Below are positions 34,341 through 49,000 of a stretch of 64,000 nucleotides of DNA, piece after piece. The DNA lies in assembly GCF_900324485.2 (NCBI RefSeq), contig NC_046646.1, positions 23,866,197 through 23,930,196 of the forward strand, read 5' to 3'. Positions within the stretch are counted from its first letter, which is position 1. The number at the start of each line of letters is the position of its first letter. The translations under genes were made by a program, and so were the position numbers. Origin of the DNA: Mastacembelus armatus (taxonomy: Eukaryota > Chordata > Actinopteri > Synbranchiformes > Mastacembelidae). Below the pieces are notes generated by a model that saw only the letters and a list, made by a program, of their open reading frames with translations, had not been told where the DNA came from and ran no database searches.

Positions 34341-35145
34341 AACATCATTTGTGCACAGTTTCCTCCAAAGCTGCTGGGTTCCCATATGTTCCTTCCAGTT
34401 TGGCTCCATCAGGAGCTTCTCCATAAATGTCCAACCAATGTGAAGCGTCCTGGTCTCTCCACTGCCCCCCCTCCTCCATGGTTGATGTTTCCCACACTGG
34501 ATGATGACGACAGGCGACGTGTGCAGAGGAGGGAGACGTTAAAACGACCACATGGAGACTGATCTCTTGGAGGGGAAACATCAGCTCTGGAAAGCGTAAT
34601 GTGAACGCAGCTTTACTGCAGGAACAATAAACGTTTTTTTAAAAAACAAGATAAAAATATTCCATTGAGAGAAACTGGGTTTTATTGTGCAGGTGTCAGC
34701 GACAAATCGGTCAGACTGATTGAAGTTTGTCCTGAGTGAAAGTGCCGAGTAGACAGTTTTTAGTTTTCCGACATCAGAAGTATGAAAAAAATGATCTTCA
34801 CACCGTCTGGTTTAATGTTTCAGCAGAACATTTTCTTTGTTTCATGTTTTATTCCCATAAGAAACATTTCAGTTAAAGTTTCTTGGAAATATTTCAGATG
34901 CTGTAAATTCTGACTTGTTTTTTATTAAAACAAATGGAAAATGAATCATGTCTCATGTTGTTTCTCTGAACATCAACAGCTGGAAACTTTTAGATTTAAC
35001 ATGTGTGAAGTTCTCTGGTAATTCCAGCTGCAGATAATTATTTCTCAGTAACCTGAGTTTCTTTTTACGTCTGATCTTTAGCTGTAATTATACTTATATA
35101 TATATATATATAATAATCTCTGATCCTCTTTATTATAATTAATAT

Positions 35146-35190
35146 GAAATAAAAAATGAACATACACGATGTATGTTCATTTTTTATTTC
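35146..35190. repeat. Perfect 21-bp inverted repeat with 3-base loop
   Basis: Arms 35146-35166 and 35170-35190 are exact reverse complements around CGA. They are A/T-rich (GAAATAAAAAATGAAC...). It could be the tip of a small MITE or a hairpin RNA. Nothing in the sequence decides this. Confidence 0.7.
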
Positions 35191-37440
35191 TATTTCAGTT
35201 GGAGGACAAAGGCCTTAACAAGCATCACGTTGACTTTGAAGCTGTTTTCTTAGTTTAACATGTTCCTGCAGAGGAAACTCAGTCTGAGGGTTTTTATTTT
35301 GAACATACAGTGAATTTATAATTTTAACATCACTGCTGTTTGACATTTCAGCCACATGGTGGCAGCGTCGCATCAGGTACTTTAAACTGAGCAACCGTAC
35401 GCTCTGTGGTCGGTTTATTAGGAACCCCTGAGTCAAACTGTCTCACTGATTCAGCAGCTTGGTAAAATATTTAAGGATGACTGGTCCTGGACTGGTTTCA
35501 GGCTTTCCAGTGTGGTGGTCCTTGAAGTGGATTCAGCAGAGTCACTGTGGAACCCCCGTGGTCTCACAGGTCTTGATAAGTCAAAGATCATTAAGCTGCT
35601 TTGAGTGTCCTTAACTGGAACAAGTGTCCTGTTGGAATTTACTTGAGTGTTTGATTGGGCATGATGAAGTTTAGCAGGCCTTAAGGAGGTCTGAGTCTGT
35701 GAGCAGATCCTGTAGCTTCTTGAGGATTTCTAGAGCTGGACAAGAAGCTTGTTAAGGATTTTGGAGTCCATAAAGTGGATTCAGGGATCTGCAAAAACAA
35801 AATTTTAATTCAACCTGGAACTTCATGTTTGCTGCAAAAGACCCACAGATGCCTCTAAACCTGAACCCAGTTGTTACTCTGGCCCTTCTTTTGGCTTGTC
35901 AGAGAATCTGGTCATACCACTGTGGTTTGTGGTTTATTAAACTAGACCATGTGGTCTTTGAGGAGGGTTAAGGATTAGTGAAGAGATTTGGGGCACTTAG
36001 ATGTCTTGGCCTAATGGATCTGTATATGATCAGAGTCTTCATCGCAAATGAAAGAGTTTGGGAACCGTCAAAGCAGGTGTAGCGACATGTTGACGGGGAA
36101 TCCTTCAGCGCCAGGGCATAAGAGGAGTTTGGTTTTTTTTTGTTTTTTTTAAAACAAGTTTCTGCTGATCCTCTTCGGCCTGTAAACCTGTTTGGACGTG
36201 TCCTAATCTCTCTGCTGTAATGTTCAACACTGAGCTCAAGGCAACAGACAAACGGATCAGATGAGGACACAAAGAGCAGGAGAGATCCAAAAATGAGAAA
36301 AGGGGCTTTCTGGGGTCTCTTTGAAGAATTTCAAGGTTCTTAGAAATGTTTCACTGTCATTTGTTCAGGATTACGTAAATGGTTTTAGCATTGCTTGAGT
36401 TCTGGGCTTTTTTGCTGTGATTATATCCCTCTGTTAGGTGGTTTCAGGGATCCTAGAGATAGGATCCTAGTTTTAATGTTTTCAGTACTCTTTGGAGTGG
36501 TCTCACAGTTTTTAAATACATATGTATGTTCTGAAAGATGTTCTAGACTTTGCTACTTTTGTGGAAGACTATGGTTCTCAGAAGACATTCAAGAAGTCTT
36601 AATGTTTTCAGGGGTTTTTGAAGAACTGCTAGCAGACCCTTAAGATGTTTTGCACTTCTTTAAAGGGATTATATGGTATTCATTAAGGGTTTCTCTGGAT
36701 TTCAGGGGTAAAGCCTTGAGACAGTTCAGTGTTATTGCAGGATTACCTGAAAGGACGTCAGGATGCATCAGATGTCCTTGTAGGAGGTTCAAGAGGGTCC
36801 CAGTGGTCCTTAATGAGGTTTGAGGGGAACCTTGGTGGTTTTAAGCATCTTTCCAGTTGCTAAGGTCCAATAGTCATTGAAGAAGTTCCTTAGATTCTTT
36901 AGGTGATCCATTAAGATGTCCTTGTAGAGAAAATGTTTTAGTTTCACTACAAGAAGCTGTGGAGGTCACAGAAAAGGGTTCTGTGTGGTTTAAGGCGTCT
37001 TTAAAGAAGATCTGAGGGTCAAGTAGTGATCAAGAAGCAGTCTCAGGCACTTTTTTCTAACAAACATAAAGAGGTTTTCAGGGGTTCTGAGTGTTACCAT
37101 GAGGAGTTTCAGGGCTAAAGCGAAATTTGAAAATGTTTCTCAAAAAGTTGCAGTAACTCCAGGAAAGTTCCTCTGTGGGTTTTCTGAGAATTCCCTGAGG
37201 GGGATCAGAGTGTTTCTGATGTCCTAGAGCTGGTATAAAGTGTCTTTTAAGAGGCTTTAAGGGTCCTTGAAGTGGCTCTTCAAGACCCTGAGGTGTTCAC
37301 AGCTGTATCTCAGTCCTCAAATGTTATCAGTCGTGAAATGTCTCTGTGGCTCATTAAGGATTTCCAGTCTGTCAGTTGGAAGGTTCCAAGAAAGAAGCAC
37401 AACACAGTCAGTTTTTTCTCAGAATGAACAGAACTCAGTT

Positions 37441-37606
37441 TTTTCTGAGAAACCAGCTCCAGGTGATCTGGCCCGACGGTGTCACCTGGCAGGACACCTC
37501 AGACAGATCTTTCACATTAACGGACGAGATGGGAAACATACGGGCCGTCGCCTTTAAAGCTGGGAGGAAACCGGTGTGGCGAGCCGACCCCCCCGCTCAC
37601 CTGTAA
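37441..37606 (+). other. Unidentified terminal-exon-like open frame
   Basis: After CAGCTCCAG (a possible 3' splice site ending near 37461) the frame reads VIWPDGVTWQDTSDRSFTL, then DEMGNIRAVAFKAG, and ends WRADPPAHL before a stop at 37604-37606. Composition is clearly more GC-rich and protein-like than the surroundings. I do not recognise the family and see no convincing upstream exon. It could be the last exon of a small + strand gene or a relic. Confidence 0.35.
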
Positions 37607-38229
37607 CCACGTTATAAAAACACATCCACCTTCGTCTCAGTGGTGGAGGAAGTATGCAGTGCATCCTGGCTGTTGTCGGATTTTTCACCTTCAGAGCTTC
37701 AGGCAATAAGACGTCACTGTTTTTTCCAGTCAAAGGGCATTAATAACGTGATGAATCGTGATGTCAGATTTCCTGTTTCACCAAACCTCAAATATTTGAG
37801 TTTACTGTATGTTCAGAAAGTAAAGCGTCACCTCTAGGAAGATGGATCCACAAAACATCAGCTTTTATTATGAAAAATCATTTACAATAACTGACTTTAT
37901 TATTAAAATACTTTTGTTTTCTGTTTATTGATCATTTCAACATTTCAGCTGTTTAATCCATAGAAATGTTCCGTTACATTAATGCTAACGTGATAAATAC
38001 AGTGGAACAGAAGCAGAATGTTTCTTCTGAATTGGACTCGAAATGTGAAGTAGCACAGAAAGAAAATACTCCAGTAAAGTACAAGTACTTCAGATTCGTA
38101 CATTATTGCAGAACTAACTGGAATATCTGTTTGTTTCTGGGTAAGTGGGAAACAACATCCTCCTGTTTTCCCTTTAGTTTCCATTTAATGTGATGTTTTT
38201 CTGAGTCAGGTGTGTGTTTTTGCTGCAGG

Positions 38230-38260
<31 letters not shown>

Positions 38261-39097
38261 GGCAGTGTGTGCACGTTATGCAAATATGAGGCAGGCAGCC
38301 GTCGGCCTGGCGGTTAGTGATCGACCACACACGCTCAGTGCTGCTGCTGACGTGCCCCTGAGCAAGACGCTTTCAGTCCTCGCTGACTTCACACTGACAG
38401 TCATTTAGCAGAGACTTAACCTCAGACTGGGCTTTAGTTCTAAAACGTAATGATTCAGCAATTAAAGTACAAGAACCTCAAATTTGTCCTTAAGTGCTGC
38501 TGTCTCATTTTGTACCCTCCTCCTCTTCCTCCTCCTCCTCTTCCTCCCACGTCCGACACACACCGATCAAAGCGAAGTGTGTTATCTCCTTAGGGTGGCA
38601 CCTGTGAGTGTGTGGGGCATTTTGATGTGCTGGAAGCAGCGTCAGGATCTGAGTGACAGACCAGGACCAGACTCTGATGGCTGGGTGACTGGGTCAGACC
38701 AGCTCCCAGTCTGCAGGTCCTGTTGGGTGGTCCCAGTCACCATTGACCTGCTGTGGTGTAAACTTTTACATTTCATTCATCCTTTTCCTGAGATTCATTT
38801 AGTTTTTGTTAAGATGGTTGAAAACTTGAAATCCTGAAGTTTGGTCAAGAAGAGCAAAACATCCAGCAGCTGATATCAAAGTCAAACTGATCCCGACTTG
38901 TCTCCGTGACACAGTTTTCACTTCTTTTCCATCCGTTTCTCACTGAATGGCAGACAGATGTGCTCAGACAGATGTGCTCAGACAGATGTGCTCAGACAGA
39001 TGTGCTCAGACAGATGTGAGCTCTTGCTGACAGCACAAACATGGAGCAACATCAGATGGTTTGATGGTTGAAGCACAGGATTTAAATCTCAGTTGTA

Positions 39098-39148
<51 letters not shown>

Positions 39149-41309
39149 GCCCCCACAGTCTCCTTTGATGAGACGTGTGTCAGTAAACACTCAGCACACT
39201 TTCAGCCTGCTCCTCCTGCTGTTGTGTGATAAACACCGATGAAAACTATCAGATCCTGTTGCGTCCCAGCATGTGACTACAGAGCGCAGCTGCTGTCGTG
39301 CTCCTGATTTACGATGCGTTTATCAAGACGACATCAGGATCAGAAACTGGTTTTAGTTTGGTGACGACTGCTGGTTAACGTGTTTACAGCTGCAGGAAAT
39401 CAGTGTCTGCTCCTGGTTCAGTTTGAGAAAACAGAGAAATGTGGAGATGAGAACATCTGTCAGGTGACTTCACTGAAATTCAGAGTGTAAAAAGTGACGG
39501 CTGATCATAAGTATGTGCTGAGTAGCGCACACACACACACGCACACACACAGAGTGTTTGTGTTTATTGTGACAATACCGCTAATCAGTTTCAGCTATCA
39601 GTGAGGACACACTTGTTTGTGTCTGGAGGGCAGCTGAACGAGCTGCACACTTACAGTGCTGAAGGCCTCACAGAGCATGTTGTGCAGTAAACATCTGGAC
39701 CGTCACGTCTCTGATCAGCTGATGGTATCAGGCTGCTAACGCCTGATGCAGATCAGCGACGGCCTGGACCCTGGTCTGAGCTCAGATTTGTCCTCAGCTG
39801 TTAAACAACAGACTTGGCTCGTTTATTTCGTCCATTGCTGATTTTCGACCACAAGAATTGAAAAGTCCGTTGATTAAACTGTGAATTGTGGGATTTGTCT
39901 TTAACTTCACATTAGCATTAAAAATGTTAAAAACAGCTCATTTTAAAATGTTTTTTGTTTTTAGCTGTTCTCTGTTGGGAGGTTCTGTATATGAAACAGG
40001 ATGTGGGGCTCTGTAATTGGTTGTAAATCAACGGCACCTTGGCAGTTGTAGTTGGCTTCTGTCCTTTGTGCTGAGATATTTATGGCTTAATCATTAATCA
40101 CTAATTAATCATTTGATGAATTTTGATCATCCAGTAAAACATTTGTTGGAGAAAAAACTGATATTTGCATAATAAACTGAGTCATTTGGAGTTTCGGGCT
40201 GTTGGTTAAACAAAATTTTAAAACATTATGATAAATTTTTGCTCTTTCTTGATGTTTCGTTGATGAAAACCTTATTGATCAGACAGCAGGAGCGATCGGC
40301 AGCTTAATCGATTTTTAAATAACTGATACTTGTGGCCGAATTTGCATGTGCTTTGTTTACTTAGGGATTTAAGTGCATGGGACCTGACCTGGGATCAGCT
40401 GAAGGTGAACTTTGGAGCTTCTTTCCTACAGCAGTTGAACAGTCATCACTTCGCTGTCTGTGGGAAATCAGAGCACTGAGGTCGCCTGTGCAGGATCTGC
40501 TAACTGGACAAATTTGAGCTGTAATGTCCTGCTGAGTCATCCTGCACAGTTTCAGCTGCATCATTGTTTGTTTACAGGTTGTTATTCTTAACCGTGTCCT
40601 CAGCCTAATGTGTGTGAATCCAGAACCTGGTTCAGCTTATGGGTCTGAGCCGTAGACCTCCATTGTTGTCCAAAAACTATTAAAAACCCAGCAGGGAGCC
40701 ACACCGCTGACCTGGCTCACATGGTTCTTCCTCACCAACAATGGGAGGCCCGTCTGTTTCCAAAAACCAGCTCCAGACTCTGCTGTGGGCAGAACTAGTG
40801 GAGGAAACAGAGCATGTCAGCAGCTTTGTTTCCGTCTACCAGTTTTTATTTGCATTTTGAATTTGTAAAATTTCTAAAATGTTTCGGTGCGTCAGTCAAA
40901 TTGCAGTGGAAACAAACTCGAATGTTTTCAGTCGTCAACTGTAAACTGTAAAAGTGTGAATGTGACTTCTGGTGTTGTATTGAGCTCATGTTCCTGTGGT
41001 ACAATCCATTTTTAATTATTAAATGTATTTTGTGTTTGGCAAAGAAACCAACTTGGAGCTTTTTCAAAAGGCATTTGATGATTACATTTGTGAAGGAGGA
41101 GGAAACATGACATTTCATTTCTTTTCTTTATTTGTTCTATACACAAACTAGAAACAACAGGACAAATATTTTATTTAACTTTACGGAGACATAAAGAAGA
41201 TAAATAAAACATTCACACAGCGTTCAGGCTGCTCTGGATTCAGCCAAACTTCTAATCCGACCTCAGTCGTCAGTGTAAACACGTTGTTCTCTGCAGGGTG
41301 AGTTCGGTT
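37607..41309. other. Intergenic region between the 37.4-kb frame and foxi
   Basis: No gene is seen. It contains a CA run (38229-38260), a 14-bp CAGACAGATGTGCT tandem (38951-39017), a long GT run (39100-39147) and an AC-rich run near 39531-39550. The last few hundred bases (from about 41,120) are the probable foxi 3' UTR, with a minus-strand AATAAA at 41127-41132. Confidence 0.5.
39100..39147. repeat. GT microsatellite
   Basis: About 24 uninterrupted GT units. Confidence 0.95.
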
Positions 41310-42941
<1,632 letters not shown>

Positions 42942-43012
42942 TTTTAAAAAACGTCTTGTCTGTATTTCCTCACCGCCCTGCTCTGCACACCTGCTGCTGC
43001 TCACCTGAGACT

Positions 43013-43052
43013 CTTATACTCCTGCTGCCCCTCCCACACACGAGCCTATTGG
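43013..43052 (-). promoter_or_regulatory. TATA and CCAAT boxes of foxi
   Basis: On the minus strand GTATAAGAG (TATAAG at 43018-43013) lies about 72 bases above the MASF start codon, and CCAAT (43052-43048) lies 35 bases further up, with a GGGAGGGGC box between them. A start site about 30 bases below TATA would give a short 5' UTR of roughly 45 bases. Confidence 0.6.
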
Positions 43053-44237
43053 CTCCTGTGCTGTCACAGGTGTAGGTGTGAGTGTGCTGGGGGTTGATTT
43101 GAATAAGAGCAGATAAGAGCCTGAGGATTTAATGCTGATATGCCAACACACACACACACACACACACACATCTTGGGAAATGAGTGATTGAGCCAGTTTG
43201 AGACGTTACAGCATCTTGTCAGTATCAGGCTAAACTCCTGTCAGCGCCCGACAGGCTGCAGGCTTCAGCCACGTCACATTTATTCACTCAGCATAAAAAC
43301 AGCATCCTGCTGATTTCTCTCTTCTGCAGCTCGAGTCAAACAGGAGGAAATCTTCACTGTGCCCTTTGGTACTTGGCAATAAAATTATGCTGCAAACCCT
43401 CACTCAGTTTTCTTCAGTATTACAGTAATCCAGTGTAACTTGGGGCGGCAGCTAATGATTCTTTTCATTATTGATTAATCTTATAAAACCCCCCTATGGA
43501 AAGTTCCCAGAATGCAAATTGTTGTACCTAACCCACCTGGAGTGTTTCCATCCAACACTGAAACATATTTGATTTACTGTCAGATATAAAGACAATTGTC
43601 CAATTTTCGTTTTGGAAAAACTTTGTCGTAAAATCACCAAAACAAAAATAGTTGCTAGGGAAAGCAAAGCTCAAATATCCCAGCTGCTTCAAACACAACC
43701 TCTGCAGGTCAGACCCAAAACTTAAACACCTTCTTTGGAGTTTGGTTTAAATCAGCGGATCCAGAGGACGTTACTGACTGAATGTGAAACTGGATCTGTT
43801 TGAAAAGAGGCTGAACACAAACAGCTTCTGTTTGAGGTGTCACCTAAAACGTTTGTCCTAAAACCCCCCACCCCCAAACAACCAACCCCCGCACAGACCC
43901 ACAGTCAGCATGTCTACACCTCAGTCCAGCTGGGATCACACACATTATCATGTAAATGCTTCTGCGATCCAGTCCAGCCTTATTTTTTAAAATGTGCCAG
44001 TGTTTAAGTGCAGTTTGTGTTTACAGTGTTTCTTGCTTCATAAACACCAGTGTTGTTGTTGTTGTTGTTGTTGTTGTTGTCGTTTGTCGGCTGGGGCACG
44101 CTGAAGAGGCCGTGAAACTGATATAAAGTTTGGGCATTAACTGAAAACACAACATGTCCCGTCTCTGTCAGATTTCTCCTGCTCAGCCTGTACCAACGAG
44201 GACGGACACCTCCTCAGGTGAGGCACACCTGTGTGCG

Positions 44238-44279
<42 letters not shown>

Positions 44280-46014
44280 GACAGTTGGCAGTGGCAGCAG
44301 TAATCTTCACCTGCGGTGCCTTCAGGGACGATGCAGACAAAACATGTACAGTCTGAGCTGTAACTGACTGATGTCTGGGATTATACTGGTGGTGGTGGGA
44401 GGGGGGTTAATACTTCCTTCTTAGTGTAAGTGTGGAGGCTCATGGGAAAAAATAACTGAACACTTGTAACTGTCACATCGTCTGTTTGGATCAGAAAAGA
44501 AAAATAATTATTTACATTATAATTATTCTCAGCCTTACTGAAGCGCTGTCATCATTCTAAGTCCAGACACTTGGTCCAGACTGTGGAACAGCTGTGAAGT
44601 GCTGCATTTGTGGACCTCAGGAAACCAGCAGGTGACGGGTTAAAAGGTCTGAGACGTCGCTCAGAGCCAGTTCTGTCCTGGCCTTAAAATATTTAAATAT
44701 TTAACAAAATCTTAAAACTAGAGCCAGTGCAAAGATGCTAAAACTGGTGTGTTAAAAATCCTGGCAGCTGCATTTGCACTAACTGAAGTTTACCAGGAGC
44801 TCTGTGATCCAAGTTACTTTGTAATTTCAGGATTAGATACAGTTTAATACAACTGATTGCTGTCAGTAAAACAGTTGTGACGGTTCAAGCACAGATAAAA
44901 AAAAAACTCTCAAAAATGCTCAAAATGGACATGGATGTCATAAATCCTCTGTTTTGTGGTTACTTGTCTTTGCGCGCATGAAAAACATTTCCACAAACAC
45001 ACCAGCGAGCCTGAGGTTTGATATAGCCTTGAGGTTCTGCAGAATCAGCTGCAGTGTGCACAACATGAGGCTCAGCGCTGGTGTTAGCAGCCAAGAACTC
45101 CCCTGGAACTGTTTCGTTTGAGAACAAGTGCCCCCTTATGGTGCTGAGAGTGTGGAGCCGAGGTCCACGATGACAGTTCCCAGCACCGTGTGATGAGGTG
45201 AAGCAGCATGTGGACAGATACACAGGAAACCCTAACCCATGTAGTCGTGTGCTTTGGTTGTAGTCATGTCTGCTCTAGAAGCTGGGGGCAGATTTATCCT
45301 GTTTCAGTTTCAGTAAAAGGTTGGAACCCAACCACCTGTAATTTGCAAGACATGCACTGATTCGTATCTGCAGCTTTTTCTAAGGCAGCTACAGTGACTC
45401 TCCCTGCCCAGAGGCGGTTATAGTCCATATACCTGCATATACGCACCACTACACCCCTGCTTCACACTGGAATCAACATTAAACCGACAGACGCTGTGTG
45501 AGCTGCAGCAACTTCTCTCCTTCAGAGAAACCAGGATGCTGCTGCTGATTTCTGACTTTACTGAGAACAGACCAGTGACTCTGACATGGATTAGAAATTG
45601 GCTCAGATTGAACACAAAGTAAAAGCAAACACAGTCATGGAACTTGGGTTTTATTGAGCTCAGCTGACGACAGAAATGGGTCCATTTTTGCCATAGACGT
45701 GCAACATGAAATCCTGTAGAAATAACTCAGCATTTATCCAACTTCATGCACTGAAAGTAGCTTCATACAGAAACGACAATTTAAAAGCTGTAAAGCATTT
45801 CTGAGTGGACAGTCTGGAAGGTTCTGGAAGGAGAAAAGCCCTCCAGATCCAGGGCTGATACAAAACTACAAATGAAAACCAAGCTAATGAAGCAACATGT
45901 GCAAAAATCTGATGTTTGCATTGAACGTCACAGAAAAACGTGTCTGATTCCTGCAAGTGATGTTTAAGGTGGACATTCATCTGAATCCTGTCTGTTTAGT
46001 CCGTTCTGACCTGG
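43053..46014. other. Intergenic region between foxi and lcp2
   Basis: No gene is seen. Microsatellites: CA at 43147-43170, GTT at 44051-44080, GT at about 44233-44277. From about 45,640 it is the lcp2 3' UTR, with a minus-strand AATAAA at 45650-45655. Confidence 0.6.
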
Positions 46015-49000
46015 TCAGGACCAGTTCGGCCCAGTCATGTAGTATCCGGCTGGGTCGGACAGCATACACTCGTTCTGTTGCCTGGCGCTGCGGTTCTTGG
46101 CGTCAATGAGGAGCAGAGGAGACTGGGAGTAATGGCCGATGATTTCACTCACTGATGGAAAAGACTGGACACACACAGAAACCAGTTAGTGCAAATACCA
46201 CACTGTGTATGTGAAGTCTGACAGCTGCAGGAACTTAGGTGTTCCCCACAGTCTGGTCCCTACTGGTACCCAGATCCAGGCCCTGGTGTCTCTCAGCTAT
46301 ACTACCTCACCCCCACAGGACTCTCTGCTATCTACAGCCCTTCAGTTGTTGCTACTCTACCCTGTGTTGGCAAAGTCCGCTCCGTCAATGAGCCCCCCTG
46401 CCACCTGGCCAAGGTCAGAAGAAGCCAGTAGTGGTTTCCAACAGCAGCCAGGGAGGAGTCTCTGCAGCTCAAAGTGGGAACCAGTGGCTGCCAGAGCCAA
46501 GAGGCGGCGTTCTTTAGCACAGAGAGAGTGGGACAAAGAAAGACCAACAACCAGGGTTAACATGGCTTTGGCTTTTTCACATGGAGAGACTTCAAAGCAG
46601 CCAAAGGACTCACACTGGATCCACATGGGGCCTTCTTCCTTCTGGATGTGTTAGCATCTAAAGCTAACCTGTTGGTTTGGTAGCATTAGCCACCTAGCAT
46701 GGTCCTGATTGGACCTTTGGATTGAATGGATTTGATGTGAATTTGGGAGGAACTGGAGCTTTGGGTAACGTTAGTGCTTTGGGTCACATTAGCAGGAACC
46801 AGAGCGTCTACTGGACTGACACATTTACTCCTTAGTCAGCTAACGCTAGCTTTGGACTGGACACTTTGTCCTAACCAGGCACCCGTAGTTCACGTTGTAG
46901 CTTCAGGGAACAGGACGCGATGGGAGGGGCAAAGAGCAGGAAGGAGGGGCTTAAGGTGGGAGTTAGTTTGGGTCATTAGACCCTTTAGAGGCTGGAAAGA
47001 AAACATGAGGCAGAGCAGCTTTAAGTAAAAGAATGTGAGTATACTCAGGTCAGGAAAAGTTACTAGAGTATAAAAGTAAATCTGGAGTCAATCCAGAAAA
47101 ATGCTTCCTAACAGTCTTGTACAGGACTGCAAGTAACTTATTTTTGTTATGTTTTGTTAATTTGCTGATTATTACCTCCTGGGATTTGAGTCCAGTTCCC
47201 AGCTGGAACTGCTGGTTCTGCTGTCTGATCTGTATATTGTAGACCTTGCCCTGGTAGTAGACCATCAGGGTGTAGGGCTGATTTGCCAGCTGCCGGGTGC
47301 TGTCCCTCACCAGGTACGCCCCATCCTCCACAGGTAGACAAAGAGAGACTGATAAAGAACTGTTTTTCCATTATAGAAACTGGATGCTTATTCAGTCAGA
47401 GGAAAGGAAGAGTTTGTGTGTTCTGGATCAAAATAAAATGTTTTAGTGTGGTGTTGAGACTAACTGAAACCAGGTGCAGCAGCGTTTGAAAACAGAGCTG
47501 TGACTAATAATCATCATCATTACTGTGTGTGTGTGTGTGTTACCTTATTGACTCGTTTCAGACATCCTTCTGCTTGACCTCTGGTCACTTTACCCATATA
47601 CCAGACTGGATCCAGCCCCTGCACACACACACAATATGTTCATGTAAAAGCTGCAAAGATTAAGGCTGAGTCCACGTCCCAGGCCCGAGTCTTCCCATCA
47701 GATCTGCTGTTTGTGTGTTGGTTCCTTCCCATCCATGTCTGTAAGGGACATGTGTCTGGCTCCGGTGTGAACACCCTGAGCTCCTAAACTGCCACCATAG
47801 ACAGACTGAACTGAAATGTTTTTTGATGTGGATGTGTGTTACCTCTTTGGATGGTGTAGCTATCGTGGGTGGGGGAGGACGAAATGACGGCTGTCTGTTG
47901 TCGGCTCCACTGAAGCTTCCTCTGCGCTCGGCCATCGCTGCACAAACACAATCAGTATCACTGAGAGCAGAATCTCTACCACTGAATATTCATCAGCAAC
48001 ATGTTCAGAAGTTCATTCCAAGAAACACATCAGGAACATTTTACGTTTAAAATAAACAGATTCATTTATAGGTTTATAGAGTAAATTATTTCATATATAA
48101 ATGCAAAACAACTCACATTTAACACATTTTAGACCTGTAAAAACTAGACATAACATATTCACAATGTATTGTATATTTTTATTAAACCAATTTTCACGGG
48201 CATGTACTTGAGTATCTCCAATTTCTACTTCACTACATTTCAGAGTAAAATATTGCGCTTCTTACTGCATTTATTAAGTGTACATACATGTTTGCTAAAT
48301 GCATAATAATAATAAAGTTTAATGAAATAATTTTACAGCAATCAAAAATTGAAGCCTATTTTCCTTGAAGTCAACTTTAATGTTGCAGTGTTCTTACCAG
48401 TTTGCAGTTTGTGAGGCAGAGAGCCTGCAGAGGGGATGCTGGGAGGCAGACTACTCAAAAACAAACACAAGAATGTGTCAGAAATACATCATGCGAAGAT
48501 GTTACATGTCAAAATATTTCTAAAACAGCCACTCAGCATAGTTTTTATTAAACAAACAGGAGGAAAATGTGCATTTGTTAAAAGTATTTTTTGTACTTAA
48601 GTGGACCCACATCTGAACCCTGTGGTACTCCAGACATTCACCATGCATGTAAATAAGAATTTTCCAACTACTTTTTCATACCTATCTGCGTGGCGTGAAG
48701 GTGGCCCAGGGACTCCAGGACGAGGGGGCAGGCCTTTATTGTGGAGGGGGAATGTGTTGTGTTTAGGCGCTGGTAAAGAGAAGCATTATTTTAAAAACAA
48801 AATAATTTCCAGGCCTTTTTAAATGCAGAGTATGATAAGTTTGGACTGGGGGCGTCACAGGAGTTTAGACAAGTTTAACTCAGGAGTCCAGGAAAGATGC
48901 AGGACATTCACCTCAATTATCACGTCAGCTCAACAGCTGTCCTAATCACAGTAATAATATATAATGTAATTACATGCCTCTGTTCATTTTCATGTGGATA

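Larger units (their letters stand above)
33862..37440. other. Intergenic region after nhp2
   Basis: No complete gene is seen. It contains a dispersed repeat (34169-34340), an AT run at 35095-35112, a perfect 21-bp hairpin (35146-35190), and from about 35,440 to 37,380 a G/T-rich stretch in which short words such as CCTTAAG, TTCAAGAAG, GGTTTCAGG and TCCTTGAAG recur in the same orientation. That stretch looks like the remains of a decayed tandem repeat. Confidence 0.45.

Noticed and set aside
42942-43004. Upstream in-frame ATG giving a 21-residue longer FOXI protein
   Set aside because: It lies within about 15 bases of the TATA box, above the likely transcription start, and the extra residues do not resemble FOXI N-termini.
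44137-44340. Thr/His repeat frame
   Set aside because: Translation of a GT/CA microsatellite.
46205-46654. 149-codon + strand open frame inside the lcp2 last intron
   Set aside because: No domain and low-complexity composition in a repeat-like intron.
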